Assembly (NCBI RefSeq): GCF_032854445.1
Contig: NC_088303.1
Coordinates: 8,069,501-8,133,500 of the forward strand
DNA length: 64,000 nucleotides
Source: Liolophura sinensis
Taxonomy: Eukaryota; Mollusca; Polyplacophora; Chitonida; Chitonidae
Direction: 5' to 3'
Positions 1 through 12,008 of the stretch are shown piece after piece. Position 1 is the first letter of the stretch. The number at the start of each line of letters is the position of its first letter. The translations under genes were made by a program, and so were the position numbers. Below the pieces are notes generated by a model. That model did no database searches, was not told where the DNA came from, and saw only the letters and a program-made list of their open reading frames with translations.

Positions 1-1316
1 AGTATTGGCCCTTAGGTCACGAGAGCTGCAGGGCATTTCCGTAAGTGGACGTGAATTTGAAATCGAATCGATCTCACAGAGCAATGTGGAGAAGCTGTCA
101 TCGTCGACTCGGCACATGTTTCCCTGCAGAAGGCCATGCAACACCTCCCCTATTGATTGTATTAATAGCTCCCAAAGTCCTCCAAAATCAGAACCAGTGG
201 GGTGTTGAACTTCCATTTGATGCCTCATTGCTGTAGAGTTCCCGCAATGTGGGATCAATTCCACAAGTCTCGTGTTGTCGGTGGGTACCAACGAAGTTTG
301 TCCCATGATCAGAATACATCTTCTTCACATTGCCTCTTCTTGCCATAAATCACCGTATAGTATTAATGCAAGAGTTGGTATCCAGGACAGCGGCAGTTGC
401 CAGGTCACTGACCGTACCTCTTTACAGTGCACTGGTCCCTTTTTACTTCCAGAGGTTCAAAATGATCTACTCCCACGCAGGAAAAAGTTGGCTCGTTGGG
501 CATCAAGGTATCTTCGGGAAGGTCAACCATTTTCTGGGTACCTCGCTTAGCGTAGTACTTTCGACCGGTTGAACATTTGGATAAGATGGATGTGATTATC
601 ACGCTCGCTTCTACAATCCAATACCTCGCTAGATCTTGTGATGACGACTGTTTTTGACAAGTGTATAGATGACGTATGGATTTCTTCAAGGATCATCCCC
701 AAAAGAGGGGAGTTCTTGGTAACAAAACGAGATGTTTTGCAGCGTATTGAATGCTGACGCGATTCAGCCTACCAGCTAGTCCAAGTATCCCTTCTAACAA
801 AATGTGCCCAAACGATGGATGGGACTGCTCTTCTTTCGGTTGTCTTGACATAGAGAAATTCCATCTCGTCTTCAAAGTATTTACTCTGGACATGACGTAT
901 GAGGCACTTTTCGGCTGAGTATAGGGCTACCAACGTCAACTCAGAAGAATGGACCTTCTGCATTGCACTGTTCTGATAATTTAGCGTCTTCATTTCCGCA
1001 CCCACTATCATTTGTTTTTTCACTGGATCTAGCTCTACGAGGCTCCTTCGAGTATATAGCTTCTTGCGAGTATCTGCCCATTTCTTTCGGTTGAGCATGC
1101 TTTCAAAAAAAACCAAGCTACTGCTCGTTTTAGTTTCCGACAGGAGGAATAGTCGGAGATCAGCTTATCTATGGCGCTGACTTCTTGAACTGTCACATTC
1201 ATTGGGTTCCTCTGTTCTGGATCATCCTCAGGTGTGCTGAGGTTATCTTCCTGAGTGGTACCACTCTGGCAGTGAATTCTTCTCTGTTGGTTAATCAGGT
1301 GAATGTAGGCAACCAC
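1..1316 (-). pseudogene. BEL/Pao integrase (broken, incomplete)
   Basis: The segment at 1,316-1,035 ends in SDYSSCRKLKRAVAWF, the conserved block before the Pao integrase zinc domain. The 689-405 part contains YWIVEAS, then LSKCSTGRKYYA and MADLP-like residues, then GVDHFEPLEV, which corresponds to the start of the integrase core (first catalytic Asp in GVD). Frames change between pieces. The remainder of the core would lie at 1-405 and past the window edge; I could not follow it with confidence. Confidence 0.65.
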
Positions 1317-1351
1317 GCCATAGCCTCTTTCTCTGGCATGTGAAAAAAGGT

Positions 1352-2621
1352 TTAGTTCACAACAACTGAGATCTCCAAAGCCCTCTGGTTTGTAGCATCT
1401 CGGAAGGGAGATCTTCTGTACACTGGAAGATCATGGAGACACTGCTGCCATTTGTGCATATCTGAGTCTGTAATTTCTTGATCCAAATTTGTTCTACGCC
1501 TGAGTAGTTGTTTGGCTTGCAGTATAAGAGGAGATGAAAGTCTTGACGGATCGTAAACAAAGCTGGTCACCGATTGCATTTCCCTTCAGGTAGCTGGGCG
1601 ATGTCGGACATCAATGCTGAACCCCAAGGTATCTGATTCAGCAGCCCAGTGCACCCCTAAAGCACGCTTATCCGGTAAGCCATCTTTCTGCAGACCCACC
1701 TTCTTGATCCCCCTAGCCCGCTCCTCCGGCAGCACTGTTTCGAGAACCCTTTGGCTGTTGCTAAACCACTTCGGAATCCTCCCCTACGGCATAGTTCAGA
1801 GGTTTTCTGAATCAGCTTGATAGCCTTGTCTTCAGTTGTGCGCTGTGAAGTAGCGTTGCAGCAGCTTGGCGACAAAATGGCCCTGAAAAGATGAACGGCC
1901 ATTTTGGAAGTTTGGGGTTTGCAGCTCAGGTCACCGTTCTGCCACCACAGAAATCGCAGGTAGTCGCAGTCGCCTTTCGTCAGACGAACTTTGAAAAACG
2001 TGGACTCTATGTCTGCCATAATTGCTACTTGTCCTTTCCTGAACCTTTGTAGAACGGCTAAGAAATTGTTAGTCAAGTCCGGTCCTTTCAACAACAAACT
2101 TATCAGCACAGTCGAAAACGACCCGTATTTTGTTAGACTTGCGGGAATATACCCCGTGGTGCGGGATATACCACATCTTGCCATCGTTCCGGTCGAGCTC
2201 TGTGTCAGGAATATACTCAGCAAACTTACTGTTGTTAATCTTGCTCAAAAAATGAACGTCCTCTCTGAAAGTGGCATTCTTTTCTATCTTCTTCAAAAAA
2301 CTTACTGCGTTGTCTGACGGGCGCACCAGGTTCCACACCACCCATCCCAAGCGTGAGCATACAGTGGGGGACTCTCTCTCAGACCAGTACGAACATCTAG
2401 CGGCGCGTACACATCTGGACAGTTATTGTTAAGGCCTAAATCCGCGTTGAGGTCTGAAAGATTGAGGTGTTGGAGATGGTTCCATCTACGAGATAACGAT
2501 TTGTTGGGATATGAGACTTATCTACAGGAATTTTGTGTTTGGTGTATACCTTTGGAAGTACAACTGGGGTACTGTCGTTAAGGTCTCCGATGTCTAATCG
2601 GTTGATAAAGTATGTGCTCAA
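1352..2621 (-). pseudogene. BEL/Pao reverse transcriptase (broken)
   Basis: The N-terminal part (2,621-2,436) carries a conserved linker including INRLDIGDLND. Next (2,350-2,069) comes an RT segment with WYIPHHGVY and KIRVVFDC, typical of Pao RT. An overlapping frame (2,223-1,657) holds VAIMADIESTF (catalytic motif A, MADIE) and YLRFLWW, followed by HLFRAILSPSCCN where Pao RT has its gap before the catalytic aspartates. A final piece (1,579-1,352) has FVYDPSRLSSPLILQAK, the Pao connection region. Several frame changes separate the pieces. It would have copied element RNA into DNA; this copy cannot. Confidence 0.75.
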
Positions 2622-2636
2622 TGTACGTTTGCTCAG

Positions 2637-3237
2637 CCATTGTGTCTAAGGTTATCTTTACCTTACCGCTTTGAACGCCCAGTTGCTGCATAAGTGCTTC
2701 AATACAAAACTATATACTGCTTCCTGGATCGAGATATGCACATGTCTCGAAGCTTGTTAAACTGTTCTTCATTCGCACTCTGACGGGTACGACTGCCATT
2801 GTACAGATCCCGTCAGCCGATGCTGGCACTCAAAGGTTGACTAAAATTAGAGAAGGCCTTAACAGTGGAGTTATCCTCAACAGCTGGTAGCTCTTGACTC
2901 ACAATGGTGTCCTTGACTACCCTCTCTGAAGGCACAGAACTTGGATGTCGACTTTGGGAAATTGAGCTCGTCGCCTTGTTGCGGCAATCAGATCTTTGAT
3001 GAACTCGTTTGAAACAACCATAACAGAAACCCTTAGTTCTTAAATACTTTATCCGTTCTTGATTTGACAAAGCTCTGGATTTATTGCACGTAATGCCAAC
3101 TGACAATATGCACAGGTTTTGTCCGGTGTCGGGTCAAACTGCCAACTATTGTCTTGGCTAGGGCTCTCTTTGACATCCTTCTTACACGATTGCTGCTCAT
3201 TCAAGCCATTACCAGCTGATGACTGAGGCGTATTCAA
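2637..3237 (-). pseudogene. BEL/Pao gag C-terminus and aspartic protease
   Basis: The upstream part carries the cysteine-rich region typical of Pao gag: a CAYC pair, then a short segment reading KGFCYGCFKRVHQRSDC, which resembles a CX2CX4HX4C knuckle. Downstream, near 2,735-2,716, the frame reads LDPGS, the Pao-type version of the D-T/S-G protease active site, soon followed by an in-frame stop. Frames change between gag and protease, so no intact polyprotein is possible. Assignment rests on motif order and similarity of the surrounding residues to BEL/Pao proteins. Confidence 0.65.
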
Positions 3238-3533
3238 GATGGTGCTGCTATGAGGCGTAGACTGTGTAGCTCGTTTTTTCTCTGAATTTACGTCAGTTGG
3301 GTCATTGCGTCAGTTGCCTTCAAACCTCACTTTTCACAAAATCGAAAAAAAAACTCTTGTCCCATGATACGGCACTGTTACTCTAGGTTCCACCATTTAT
3401 CATGACAATAACACGGTGGCTTGTCTACGAGCTTTCGCATTTTGCCTGCATATTCTGATACACAAACGGCTTCCATACACCTCACTGCGTAATTACATCA
3501 CGCTAGGAATTTGGCGTAATCATCTGATACAAG

Positions 3534-3802
3534 TTATTTATTTATTTATTTGATTGGTGTTTTACATCGTACTCAAGAATATTTCACTTATACGACGGCG
3601 GTCGGCATTATGATGGGTGGAAACCGGGCAGAGCCCGGGGCAAACCCACGACCATCCGCAGGTTGCTGTCACACCTTCACACGTACGGCCGGATAGGAAG
3701 CCAGCATGAGCTGGACTTGAACTCGCAGCGACCACATTGGTGAGAGACTCCTGGGTCATTACGCTGCGCTAGAGCGCTAACCAACTGAGCCACGGAGGCC
3801 CC
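3534..3802 (-). repeat. tRNA-derived SINE, full length (copy 1)
   Basis: Read on the minus strand it starts GGGGCCTCCGTGGCTCAGTT (tRNA-like box A TGGCTCAGTTGG), has a box-B-like GAGTTCAAGTCCAGCTC, a long conserved body including ACCATCC/GCAGGTTGC, and ends CACCAATCAAATAAATAAAT, an (ATTT)n-type tail. This structure defines a tRNA-derived SINE. Six copies occur in the window; this is the most complete. Confidence 0.9.
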
Positions 3803-4372
3803 TGATGAAAGTGATGTTATTTGACCTTGATCCCTTGTGTCACTGCCCAATAGTTGATCTCAAACGTGTGAATGCCAACAAACGTATAATACAAACTTAT
3901 AAAACTCTTAATGAGCTCTTAATTTTGTGGAATGAGCTCATTTGCTGTGTGGTGCACATTTGCATATAATCCTGAAAAAGATCCAAGAAAACTTTGACAG
4001 ATTAACTAGTTGTGAGTGTGTGTTTGTTTTGCACTCATTTTCCCATTGCTCAAGCCTTTGGTGGCCGCAGCGTTGGTCAGTCGCTGTGCAACATTCACGT
4101 GATTGTTGGACCTTGGGGCTATTCTGTCCAGTAGGCGATCTCTTGTCTGCGTGATGGCACTATGTCATTATGCAACGAAGCTTGCCGCACACTAGAGCGA
4201 AATGCTCAACTACTGACCATGAGCTATTTTTTAGTGAGGATTTCGACACGTGAGACCGTGAGTCAAGTAACTAGCTTTTTTGATGTTTTCAAGCAGACGA
4301 GAGAAGAAGCTCACTGTGTGCGGAGAACGTAAGCCACAGTCAGATACATAAGCAGACTAGCAGATTTATTTA

Positions 4373-4540
4373 TTTATTTGATTGGTGTTTTACACCGTGC
4401 TGAAAAACATTTTACTTATACGACGGCGGTCAGCATAATGGTGGGGAGAAACATGACAGAGCCTGGGGAAAACCCTCGACCATCCGCAGGTTGTAGGTAG
4501 ACCTTCCCACGTACAGCCGGAGATGAAGCCAGCATGAGCT
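4373..4540 (-). repeat. SINE, 3' part only (copy 2)
   Basis: Same body and tail as the SINE at 3,534-3,802, but the match stops inside the body at about 4,540, so the tRNA-like head with box A is missing. Loss of the 5' part is expected from incomplete reverse transcription. Confidence 0.85.
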
Positions 4541-5330
4541 CAGACGAATAGAAGTGCACTAATATATCACGTGACTTTTCCCTGCAGTTCGTCCAGATTG
4601 GCATCCGAAATGATGACCGATCGTTTACCTAATTCACCTATTTTCGTCGTTAAGAAACTCGTAAACTACGACGTCGCTGTTTCAACAATAAAATTATGAG
4701 TAAATTGCTAAAGCGAGTCTGCCATGACAAACTCGTAGTTCGAAAAGTGAAACCGACTTATTCAGGGTACCGGATCGCCCTCAAACTCGAGATGACATGC
4801 ACTTCTTACGTTTTCACTGACAATTTGGTACTTCAAGTACGATACACTTAAAGGAGTTACAATGATGGCAGATGACGATTTGTCTTCCTTCCTTCCTTCC
4901 TTCAAGGGTCAAGTTTTAAGATTGCGGAATCGGATGTTTTGTCATATAGTTTGAAGTCAGGTTAACCTGCAGAGGACCAGTATCTAATGTGACGGCTCAC
5001 TTTCCTTTTTCACAACTATAGGTTATATACTCTAATGATCAACATTGTCAAAATATTAAAACGATAATTTTTTTATGTGTTTTATTTTTTTTTTTGGGGG
5101 GTGCGGTTTTCTAGGGGTTATCTCCTGTAATGAAAGTGTTACCTCACTTGTTACTAAGACAAAAATATTTCACAAATTCACATTATTTGTGAAGTGTATG
5201 AGGACCAGGACTAATTGATGACTAATTTTACGTTATTATTCATAGAGGCTCTTTAACTAGTTAACTAGTTTAACTAGTCATGTTAACTAGTCAACATTTT
5301 TATTTAATCCTAGGCTTAATAAAATGTTTC

Positions 5331-5346
5331 AGCATACCGGTATGCT
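5331..5346. repeat. 16-bp perfect palindrome
   Basis: AGCATACCGGTATGCT reads the same on both strands. Flanking bases are roughly mirrored too (AAAATG before, CATTTT after), giving an imperfect palindrome of about 36 bp. It could be the centre of a decayed foldback element or chance. Confidence 0.6.
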
Positions 5347-7284
5347 AAACCATTTTAGCATCTAGTCTTTTGCTGGGAAGCCTATTCGCTGTGCTCAACT
5401 TATGTTGCTTTACAATAAATATTTAGTGATGTGTGTTCGCACTCTTTACCTACATGATACAAAATGGCCGCGTTTCCAGTGATTCCGCCAGGCTTGAATC
5501 ACATGATTTAAAAAAATGTTTGTTGTGGTTAACGACAAGGGATTGTGGCCATTGAAAATGCTGACCGGCTGGTAAAATTTGAAAGCTACAAGTCCTCTTT
5601 GGCTAGGAAAAATTTTAGTAGAGGTACATTAACGAGTTATAAATGAGTGTATCTCTTTCGCTAAACTAGTAAGCTTCTTTCTATTTTTGCGAGCTTGTAT
5701 TTCTTTCAAGGAAGATTCTGTTCTTTGTTTACCGGCATTCAATGCTACAATACCGGCACCAGGTGTCCCTTGCCCTGCCGAAAGTTATACACTAAGCTGG
5801 CCTCATGCCTTGTCAGGCAAATATACATGAGTAATGACCATTAAGCTTTTAACAAGGTACGAGGCTGTCTAGCCATAGGCTTCTAGCTTGCTGCTGCTGC
5901 TGAAGCTGTGCTGCGGTGGTGGCCCTACTTTGGTCGTCAAAACAGTGCGATTTGCAAAGTCTAAATTAAATTACATGTGGCGTTTTATTTATTAATAAGA
6001 GAGCGAGGGGGAAGGTATTTGCAACGGGAACATAGGCGTCAATATGGCAGTGTCACAAGTAAGATTGCACACGATCATTTGTTAAAGGGGAGGAAGGACG
6101 ACTGTGTTCGCAGGACATGTCTGAAGCTGAGAAAAATGTTATGCTATCTCGGTGTGTGACATGCTTTGAGCTTCTCCTAGAATGCTGAATATAAACCAAC
6201 ACAACAACTTTATTGTTGCCGAAATCGTCATTTGTTGCTGGCTTCAAAAACATTCAATCAGAATCATGTACCCAACTCTTAAGCCAGGTCACGTAGGTCA
6301 CGGACTTGATTCTTTGGTGGCTGCTAGCTCACTCAACTAAGCAATTTCCAGTGTTGGATAAAGGGCACACCCATCAAACCATACATTATTTTTCTTGCGT
6401 ACATTTGAATTTTTATGTTTTAAACACATACACCGGTACTTGACTTAAATTGACTTACAAGTGTATCTCAAGTGATATTTAAATACAGTTCTATCCCCGA
6501 GTGATCAGAATTGTTCGTTAAAAAAGAAAAATGCAAAATTGTATGCGTAGGGGCCTACTAGGCCTACATGTACTTAATTTAATTTAATTTAATGCTTTAT
6601 TTATTTATAGAGGATTGCTCTCGTGCCAGTGGCTCAACAAGATTATTTACATTTAATTGCAATATTTGAAAAGTGGTATTCTGAACATAATATCTGCTAA
6701 CTTACAATTATACTGTAATAAAATAGAATAAAGTAAAATAAGCGCGAGAATTAAGTGTTAGATTTTCACAATAAAAAATTATGACCGATTACAAATTAAA
6801 TGGCTAAACCTTAGTTTGGAATAAATAAATAGTATTGTCTACATAAGTAAATGTACATATACATGCATACCAGCATATGAAGTAAAATGTAATTTTACAT
6901 ATATTAATGGCTGAATTTGTTGGTGGATGGTTCGAAATAATTTTATGTTATATGAGAGTACCAAATCTTTGGATCAAAAAAGTAACACTTTAAATAGGTA
7001 TTTGGAAATGAGTGAATTTGTACACATGATTTTTGCTATGTATACAAGCATATGCTACTTTGAAGCGGCAAAGTGTGGGCACTATTAGGAATTGATACAC
7101 TATTTCGTTAGGAGATGGACAATAGTTCAGGACATAATATTATACTTAAACAGATCAGCGTGAAGAGCGCTCAGTCCCATCCTTATTCTACAATGCAAAA
7201 TAGACATATCGTTATTAAAAAATTATAAAGAATATTCAATTTTTCGGATTTTGGGGTTAGGAAACGTTTTAGGCTGAAAAACGA

Positions 7285-8393
7285 TTAATTTCTAAGCTTG
7301 GAGGGTACGTCGTTCCAGGCCTTTGTCGTTTGTGGAAAATATGAGGACGAAAAGATATTTATCCTACATTTAAAGAGGCAACGGTCATTACGGTTTCTAA
7401 GCCTGTACGAATGGTCAGCATCATTATTTCTGACTGGACATAATTTTAGAAGATATGGGGGATATAGGCCGTTAACCATTTTATAAAACCGAAATAACCT
7501 GTGCTTTCGGCGACGAACGTAAAGTTGTCCCCAACCTAACTCTTCAATGAGGGTACTGTATGGAGTGCGACGAAGGCCTCCAGTGCAGATTAGCGCTGCC
7601 CGACTTTGTACTTGTTCTAATTTCTGAGCGAGGTCTATACTTCAGTTATGATGATGTCTAGAACATGTGTATCCCATTTTCCATTTTCCTGCAGTGTTAC
7701 ACCGAGGTGTTTATGAGACTCAACGCTCTTCAATTCAACGCCATTCAAAATCAAATTAGAACAAAATAGTTTCTTTCAATGTAAAACAAGTAGAGACACA
7801 GTTATTAGCGAGTTAAAAGTCACTAGCCACTGATTTGACCAGTCTGTCAGTCGTTGGAGATCTCTGTTGATTTTAAGTTCAGAAAGAGTAATATCATTTA
7901 TAGGTTCAAAAATAGAAGTGTCGTCAGCAAATACATTTATTTTACATTCTTTGTCATTGTTTATATCATTTACAAATATAAGAAATAATAGGGGGCAGAG
8001 GACAGAACCCTGTGGCACATCAGAATAGATGTATTCAGGGTGAGATTCAGCTCCATTTACACAAATGATCTATTATTTAAATAACGTTCTAACGTTGTAA
8101 AGTTTATACAGAAGTCCAGCATGCCATACCTTATCAAAAGCTTTACTGACGTCTAAAAATATAAGGCATCTTCATCTCTGTCCATCGCCCAGTATATATT
8201 GTGGACAATCTGAGTGAGCTGGTAAACAGTCGTTTTCTTTAAAACCAGAATTTTCAGGAATAAGTAAGTTGTTATCCTGGCAATTTTGGAACAGTCTTTT
8301 GTAAACAACTTTTTCTAACAATTTGAATACAGATGATAGCATAAAAATAGGTCTATAATTAGTGACATCATTTCGTTCACCCTTTTTAAACAC
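7285..8393 (-). pseudogene. LINE reverse transcriptase and C-terminal tail (broken)
   Basis: The piece at 8,393-8,172 has FKKGERNDVTNYRPI, the usual KxGxxxxxxNYRPIS block of LINE RT, followed by KLLEKVVYKRL. The piece at 8,018-7,776 begins PQGSVLCPLLFLIFVNDI (motif B) and contains NVFADDTSIF, the catalytic FADD motif (7,928-7,917). The tail at 7,479-7,285 ends in the conserved W-N-x-(L/V)-P block. Frame changes and missing RT stretches show it is dead. Confidence 0.8.
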
Positions 8394-9454
8394 CGGACTA
8401 AGACGAGATAATTTTCACGCAGACGGAAATGTTCCTGTTGAAACGAAAGTTAAATAATTTTTGAGTGAAAAAGCAATATTTACGGCGGAGTGTTTAACAT
8501 TAAGTTAGATACAAATATCAATACCACAGGCTGTTTTAACCTTCAGGCGTTTTAACAGCAATAAAATTTCAGATTCACTCCTTTAAACTAAACTTAGGCG
8601 ACAGTCAGTAACGTGAAAATTGTGGTAAATCAGGTGGGTTTTAACTTTGTTTTGGCTTCTCGTCTAGCCAAAAGGAAACAGAAGTTATCATCGTCCGACT
8701 TTATGCGTTTAAACTTTTGAACCATCTGTCCCTAATTCGTGCGGTGTGGTCGGGATAGACGAAAAACAATAGGAACGCGAGGGACTTTCAGTTACACCGC
8801 TGTTTATTATTTCAGCCTAAAACATCGTGTTCTGAAAACAAAACATAAAAGTACAAAATATATCACACAATGGTCATGTATCACAAAATGCCTTACTCAT
8901 ATCCAAACAATGAGTTTTCCTTGAATATTACAGTCCTTACACCCATTATAGTTAAAAGATAAACCACCCCTAAATAATTCTAATTTTTCCTCACCCAATA
9001 AAACATCCATTTTGAAACAAATTTTTTCATCGTTTTCATTATTAGGAACAAATTCCACTACAACTACAATGCAAAATATAAAATACATACTTGAATAGTT
9101 TTTTATTTATCTTATGTCGCACCTTTCAGCAACAGCTGAAATTACCTTCCACATCGACAAACGGCAGCTGAATGATTAAGAATGCACTTGTGTATTTAGC
9201 ACTTGCAGCCAGTATCACAGTTGCTAATCAACCTGAACTATAAAACCCGGGTGACAAAATAATTCACCAATGTTCTAAATCAATGAATTGCCTGATTACC
9301 TGAAGAGTGGGTCCCTGTAGCTCACTCGGCCAAGTGTAACGGCGCACCGCGTGGTCCAGACTGAGCTGGCACGAACAAAAGCTGCAATTTTACACAAACA
9401 CGTGCCGCAGCGCAACGGGCAAAGGGAGGTAACACACTTAGGTATAAATTCCTA

Positions 9455-10195
9455 CCACAGTGATCTAGATTCGTTAAAGGACAGGCAACTCCAGATTCTG
9501 TAAGAAATCCAGGGCTATCCGTTATAGTTAAATCGAGTAGATTGGCGGTTGTGTCAGAATATCTCGTATTCTCGTCGATTACCTGGACGTTTTTTTTTCC
9601 CTCCTTAATCATGTTATTAAGATCCATTTTAAGTTCACTACCATGAAATTCGTTCCAATGTGAACACCTGTCATTAAAATCTCCCATTATGATTATTGCC
9701 TCTGGATTTTCTGAAATAGCCACGTCAAGCGAGAATTCAACTTTGCAAAAAATCTTTGCGTACATCTGTTCATTGATTTGGTGGGCGATAACACGCAGCA
9801 AATAAAATTGTTTTGTTTTCATTACGTATTGAAAACCAGAACATTTCATGTTCTGTTTCGAGGTTTTCAGGACGAGTAACAGTTAGACCAGATTTGAAAT
9901 AAATTGCTATGACACCACCGTGCATGTTTCTATCTTTTCTTTCCACAAGATAGCCGTCAATATGAATAGCATCATCTGATATATTAGGGCCAAGCCAGGT
10001 TTCAGTAGCAGAAATAAAGTCATATTCGAATTGTATGGCCAAAATGGTCTGAATTTCAGTCAGTTTACCATATGCTTGTAAATGGTCCTCACCTAGAATT
10101 AAAAGACGTGCATTGATATGGCAGCAGCTCATGGATTGCGACTGGGATGGACCAGGGATTTTGTGTACATCGCCACAGCGAAGTAGAAGGATCAA
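9455..10195 (-). pseudogene. LINE apurinic-type endonuclease with 2A-like N-terminus
   Basis: The frame opens with ILLLRCGDVHKIPGP. Its end matches the position and shape of the 2A peptide (D-V-E-x-N-P-G-P), but E and N are replaced by H and I. Next come endonuclease landmarks: SCCHINARLL, SATETWLG (catalytic Glu), ERKDRNMHGGVIAIY, then CYRPPNQ. A frame change near 9,780 leads into the second half, with IIMGDFNDRCSHW (conserved GDFN) and NLLDLTITDS, then TNLDHC, before unrelated sequence begins. The enzyme would nick target DNA to prime reverse transcription. Confidence 0.8.
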
Positions 10196-10452
10196 ATTGA
10201 CAATAGTACAGCTTTATGATACGAAGAGTATGTTTATAATACATAAAATTAGACCAGTGCCCATTGGCCGCTCGGTAATGCGTTAATCCAGCCAAACTTT
10301 TAATAAGATCAGTCGTAAACATGTAGAAGCAGTACGAGGTGCATGATTCCTTTTCTATTTATATCGGTAGTTTAGACAGGATAAGGAAGCAGTTAGCATA
10401 TTCGGGTGACCATACAATTAACAAATTACAGTTAGGCAGTTTATCAAAGGGC

Positions 10453-10715
10453 ATTTATTAATTTATTTATTTGATTGGTGTTTTACGCCGTACTCAAGAA
10501 TATTTCACTTATACGACGGCGGTCAGCATTATGGTGGGTGGAAACCGGGCAGAGCCCGGGGGAAACCCACGACCATCTGCAGGCTGCTGGAAGACCTTCC
10601 CACGTACGACCGGAGAGGAAGCCAGCATGAGCTGGACTTCAACTCACAGAGACTGCATTTATCACAGACTCCTGGGTCATTACGCTGCGCTAGCGTGCTA
10701 ACCAACTGAGCCACA
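10453..10715 (-). repeat. tRNA-derived SINE (copy 3)
   Basis: Almost complete copy of the same SINE, with (ATTT)n tail at the low-coordinate end. The tRNA-like head reaches box A (TGGCTCAGTTGG at about 10,715) but the last few 5' bases are lost, and the adjoining bases repeat part of the head (TTGGTTAGCAGTTA). Confidence 0.88.
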
Positions 10716-11778
10716 GTTGGTTAGCAGTTATACAGTTATATATACATAATGTATAACTATAAGATATAGCAATTGCAAGTGTGCACCAGTATAGTTATTG
10801 TTAGACCTAGGGGTAGGAGCGTACCTTTTCATGCGCGGACGACTGGGGCCAAAGATAAATTTCTGATCTAAAATGTAGGAGTATTATATTACCGGATGCT
10901 CACAATACAGAATCACTATATCAGTGGTCAACAATAGATCACAAATCCTCTGCCCTGTTGTCTTAGGTACAAAATAAATACACATTTATTGTTGGCGTAG
11001 CCATGCCTTGAACTACACAGGGAGGTCAGTTCATTGTTCTGTTCCACATTCTGACTATTGAAATCATTGACTACTGGAGACGAGTGAGGTCACCTCAGAC
11101 TATTACTTTCTAGAGGGCGACGTTAGGGCAGGAACACATAAGAAATGAACTAGCTGCTATTTCAGGTCGTCGCACGCAAAGCTCCAAACCTGACACATTT
11201 CTGAAAGAGGCTATAGTTAGAGGGTTGCATAGGACGATGGTGTATGAACCGAAGTGAAATTTTGGTGCAGGCTTATAATCGTGAAATTGCACTGCACTAG
11301 TGTATTCGCTATTAACCAGGTAGACCCTTTTTAAACCCATGGGTTCTAGTTTCCTTTATGTTCTTGCTCGCACAAATTTTTTTCTTAGTGTTAAGAGTTA
11401 GAAAAAGAGCAGTAGACCCATTTCACATCCCTTGGCCTTTAGTTTGATAATTAAAATGGCTAATTAGCGTGACGGGTGCTTCAAATATCACAGTTAGGTG
11501 CAGCAACTGTATTAACTGATCGGAGCCTCGGTGGTGATTACGGAATCTATTGCTGATTTAAAAAGTGAATGTACCAATGTAAATGTACAAATTAGAAAAC
11601 CTAAATGTAATCAATTTCTGCTTTAAGACCTTTAATTATTAGCTAATTTATCCAATATCACATGGTTTGTCCTGTTCCATGCCAACAAAGTGTTGCTTTT
11701 GTTTTTTTGTTGTTTATATTAGCGGAGAAAAGCGATCGTAAGACTTTGTACACGTTAGATTAGTAAATTTTATTTAGA
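10716..11778. other. Intergenic, nothing recognised
   Basis: No reading frame with a recognisable domain, and no obvious repeats except short AT-rich runs such as TTATATATACATAATG near 10,736. The sequence resembles ordinary AT-rich intergenic DNA. Confidence 0.5.
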
Positions 11779-12008
11779 GTTTATTTAGTTATTTGATTGG
11801 TGTTTTACGCCGTACTCAAGAATATTTCACTTATACGAAGTATTATAATGGGAGGAAACCGGACAGAGCCCTTGAGAAACCTTCTCACTTTCCCCCGGGG
11901 AAGAAGCCAGCATGAGCTGGATTTCAGTTCACAGGGACCGCATTGGTGAGAGGCCCCTTGATCATTACGCTGCACTAGCGAGCTAACAAAGTGTGCCACG
12001 GAGGCCTC
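11779..12008 (-). repeat. SINE with internal deletion (copy 4)
   Basis: Tail (ATTTGATTGGTGTTTTACGC) and head (ending near GTGCCACGGAGGCC) match the other SINE copies, but a stretch of the body between ATGGGAGGAAACCGGACAGA and the GCCAGCATGAGC block is shortened by roughly 40 bases. Confidence 0.85.

Larger units (their letters stand above)
1..3310 (-). mobile_element. BEL/Pao LTR retrotransposon, decayed, cut by the window start
   Basis: On the minus strand the order is gag zinc-finger region (about 3,240-2,810), protease (about 2,780-2,650), reverse transcriptase (about 2,620-1,350) and integrase (about 1,316 to the window edge). This gag-PR-RT-IN order is that of BEL/Pao elements. The reading frame is broken many times, so it is a relic. 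No LTR is visible at the 5' side; the 3' side lies outside the window. Confidence 0.8.
3803..6560. other. Intergenic AT-rich DNA, no gene seen
   Basis: Apart from the SINE fragment at 4,373-4,540 I see no coding region. It contains a short TTCC microsatellite (4,884-4,903), a poly-T/poly-G stretch near 5,085-5,105, a cluster of AACTAGTT repeats (about 5,250-5,295) and a perfect palindrome at 5,331-5,346. Short open frames here (for example around 5,977-6,159) show no recognisable domain. Confidence 0.6.
6590..10330 (-). mobile_element. Non-LTR retrotransposon (LINE, CR1-like), broken
   Basis: On the minus strand an endonuclease (10,195 to about 9,455) is followed, after a gap or insertion (about 9,455-8,400), by reverse transcriptase (8,393-7,776) and a C-terminal tail ending in WNDVPSKLRN (7,479-7,285), which is typical of CR1-like ORF2 proteins. 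The AT-rich 6,590-7,285 stretch is probably its 3' untranslated region. The gap piece has no recognised coding part. Around 9,310-9,390 there is a tRNA-like head (GTAGCTCACTCGG) that may be part of another SINE inserted into the endonuclease. Clade assignment is tentative. Confidence 0.75.
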
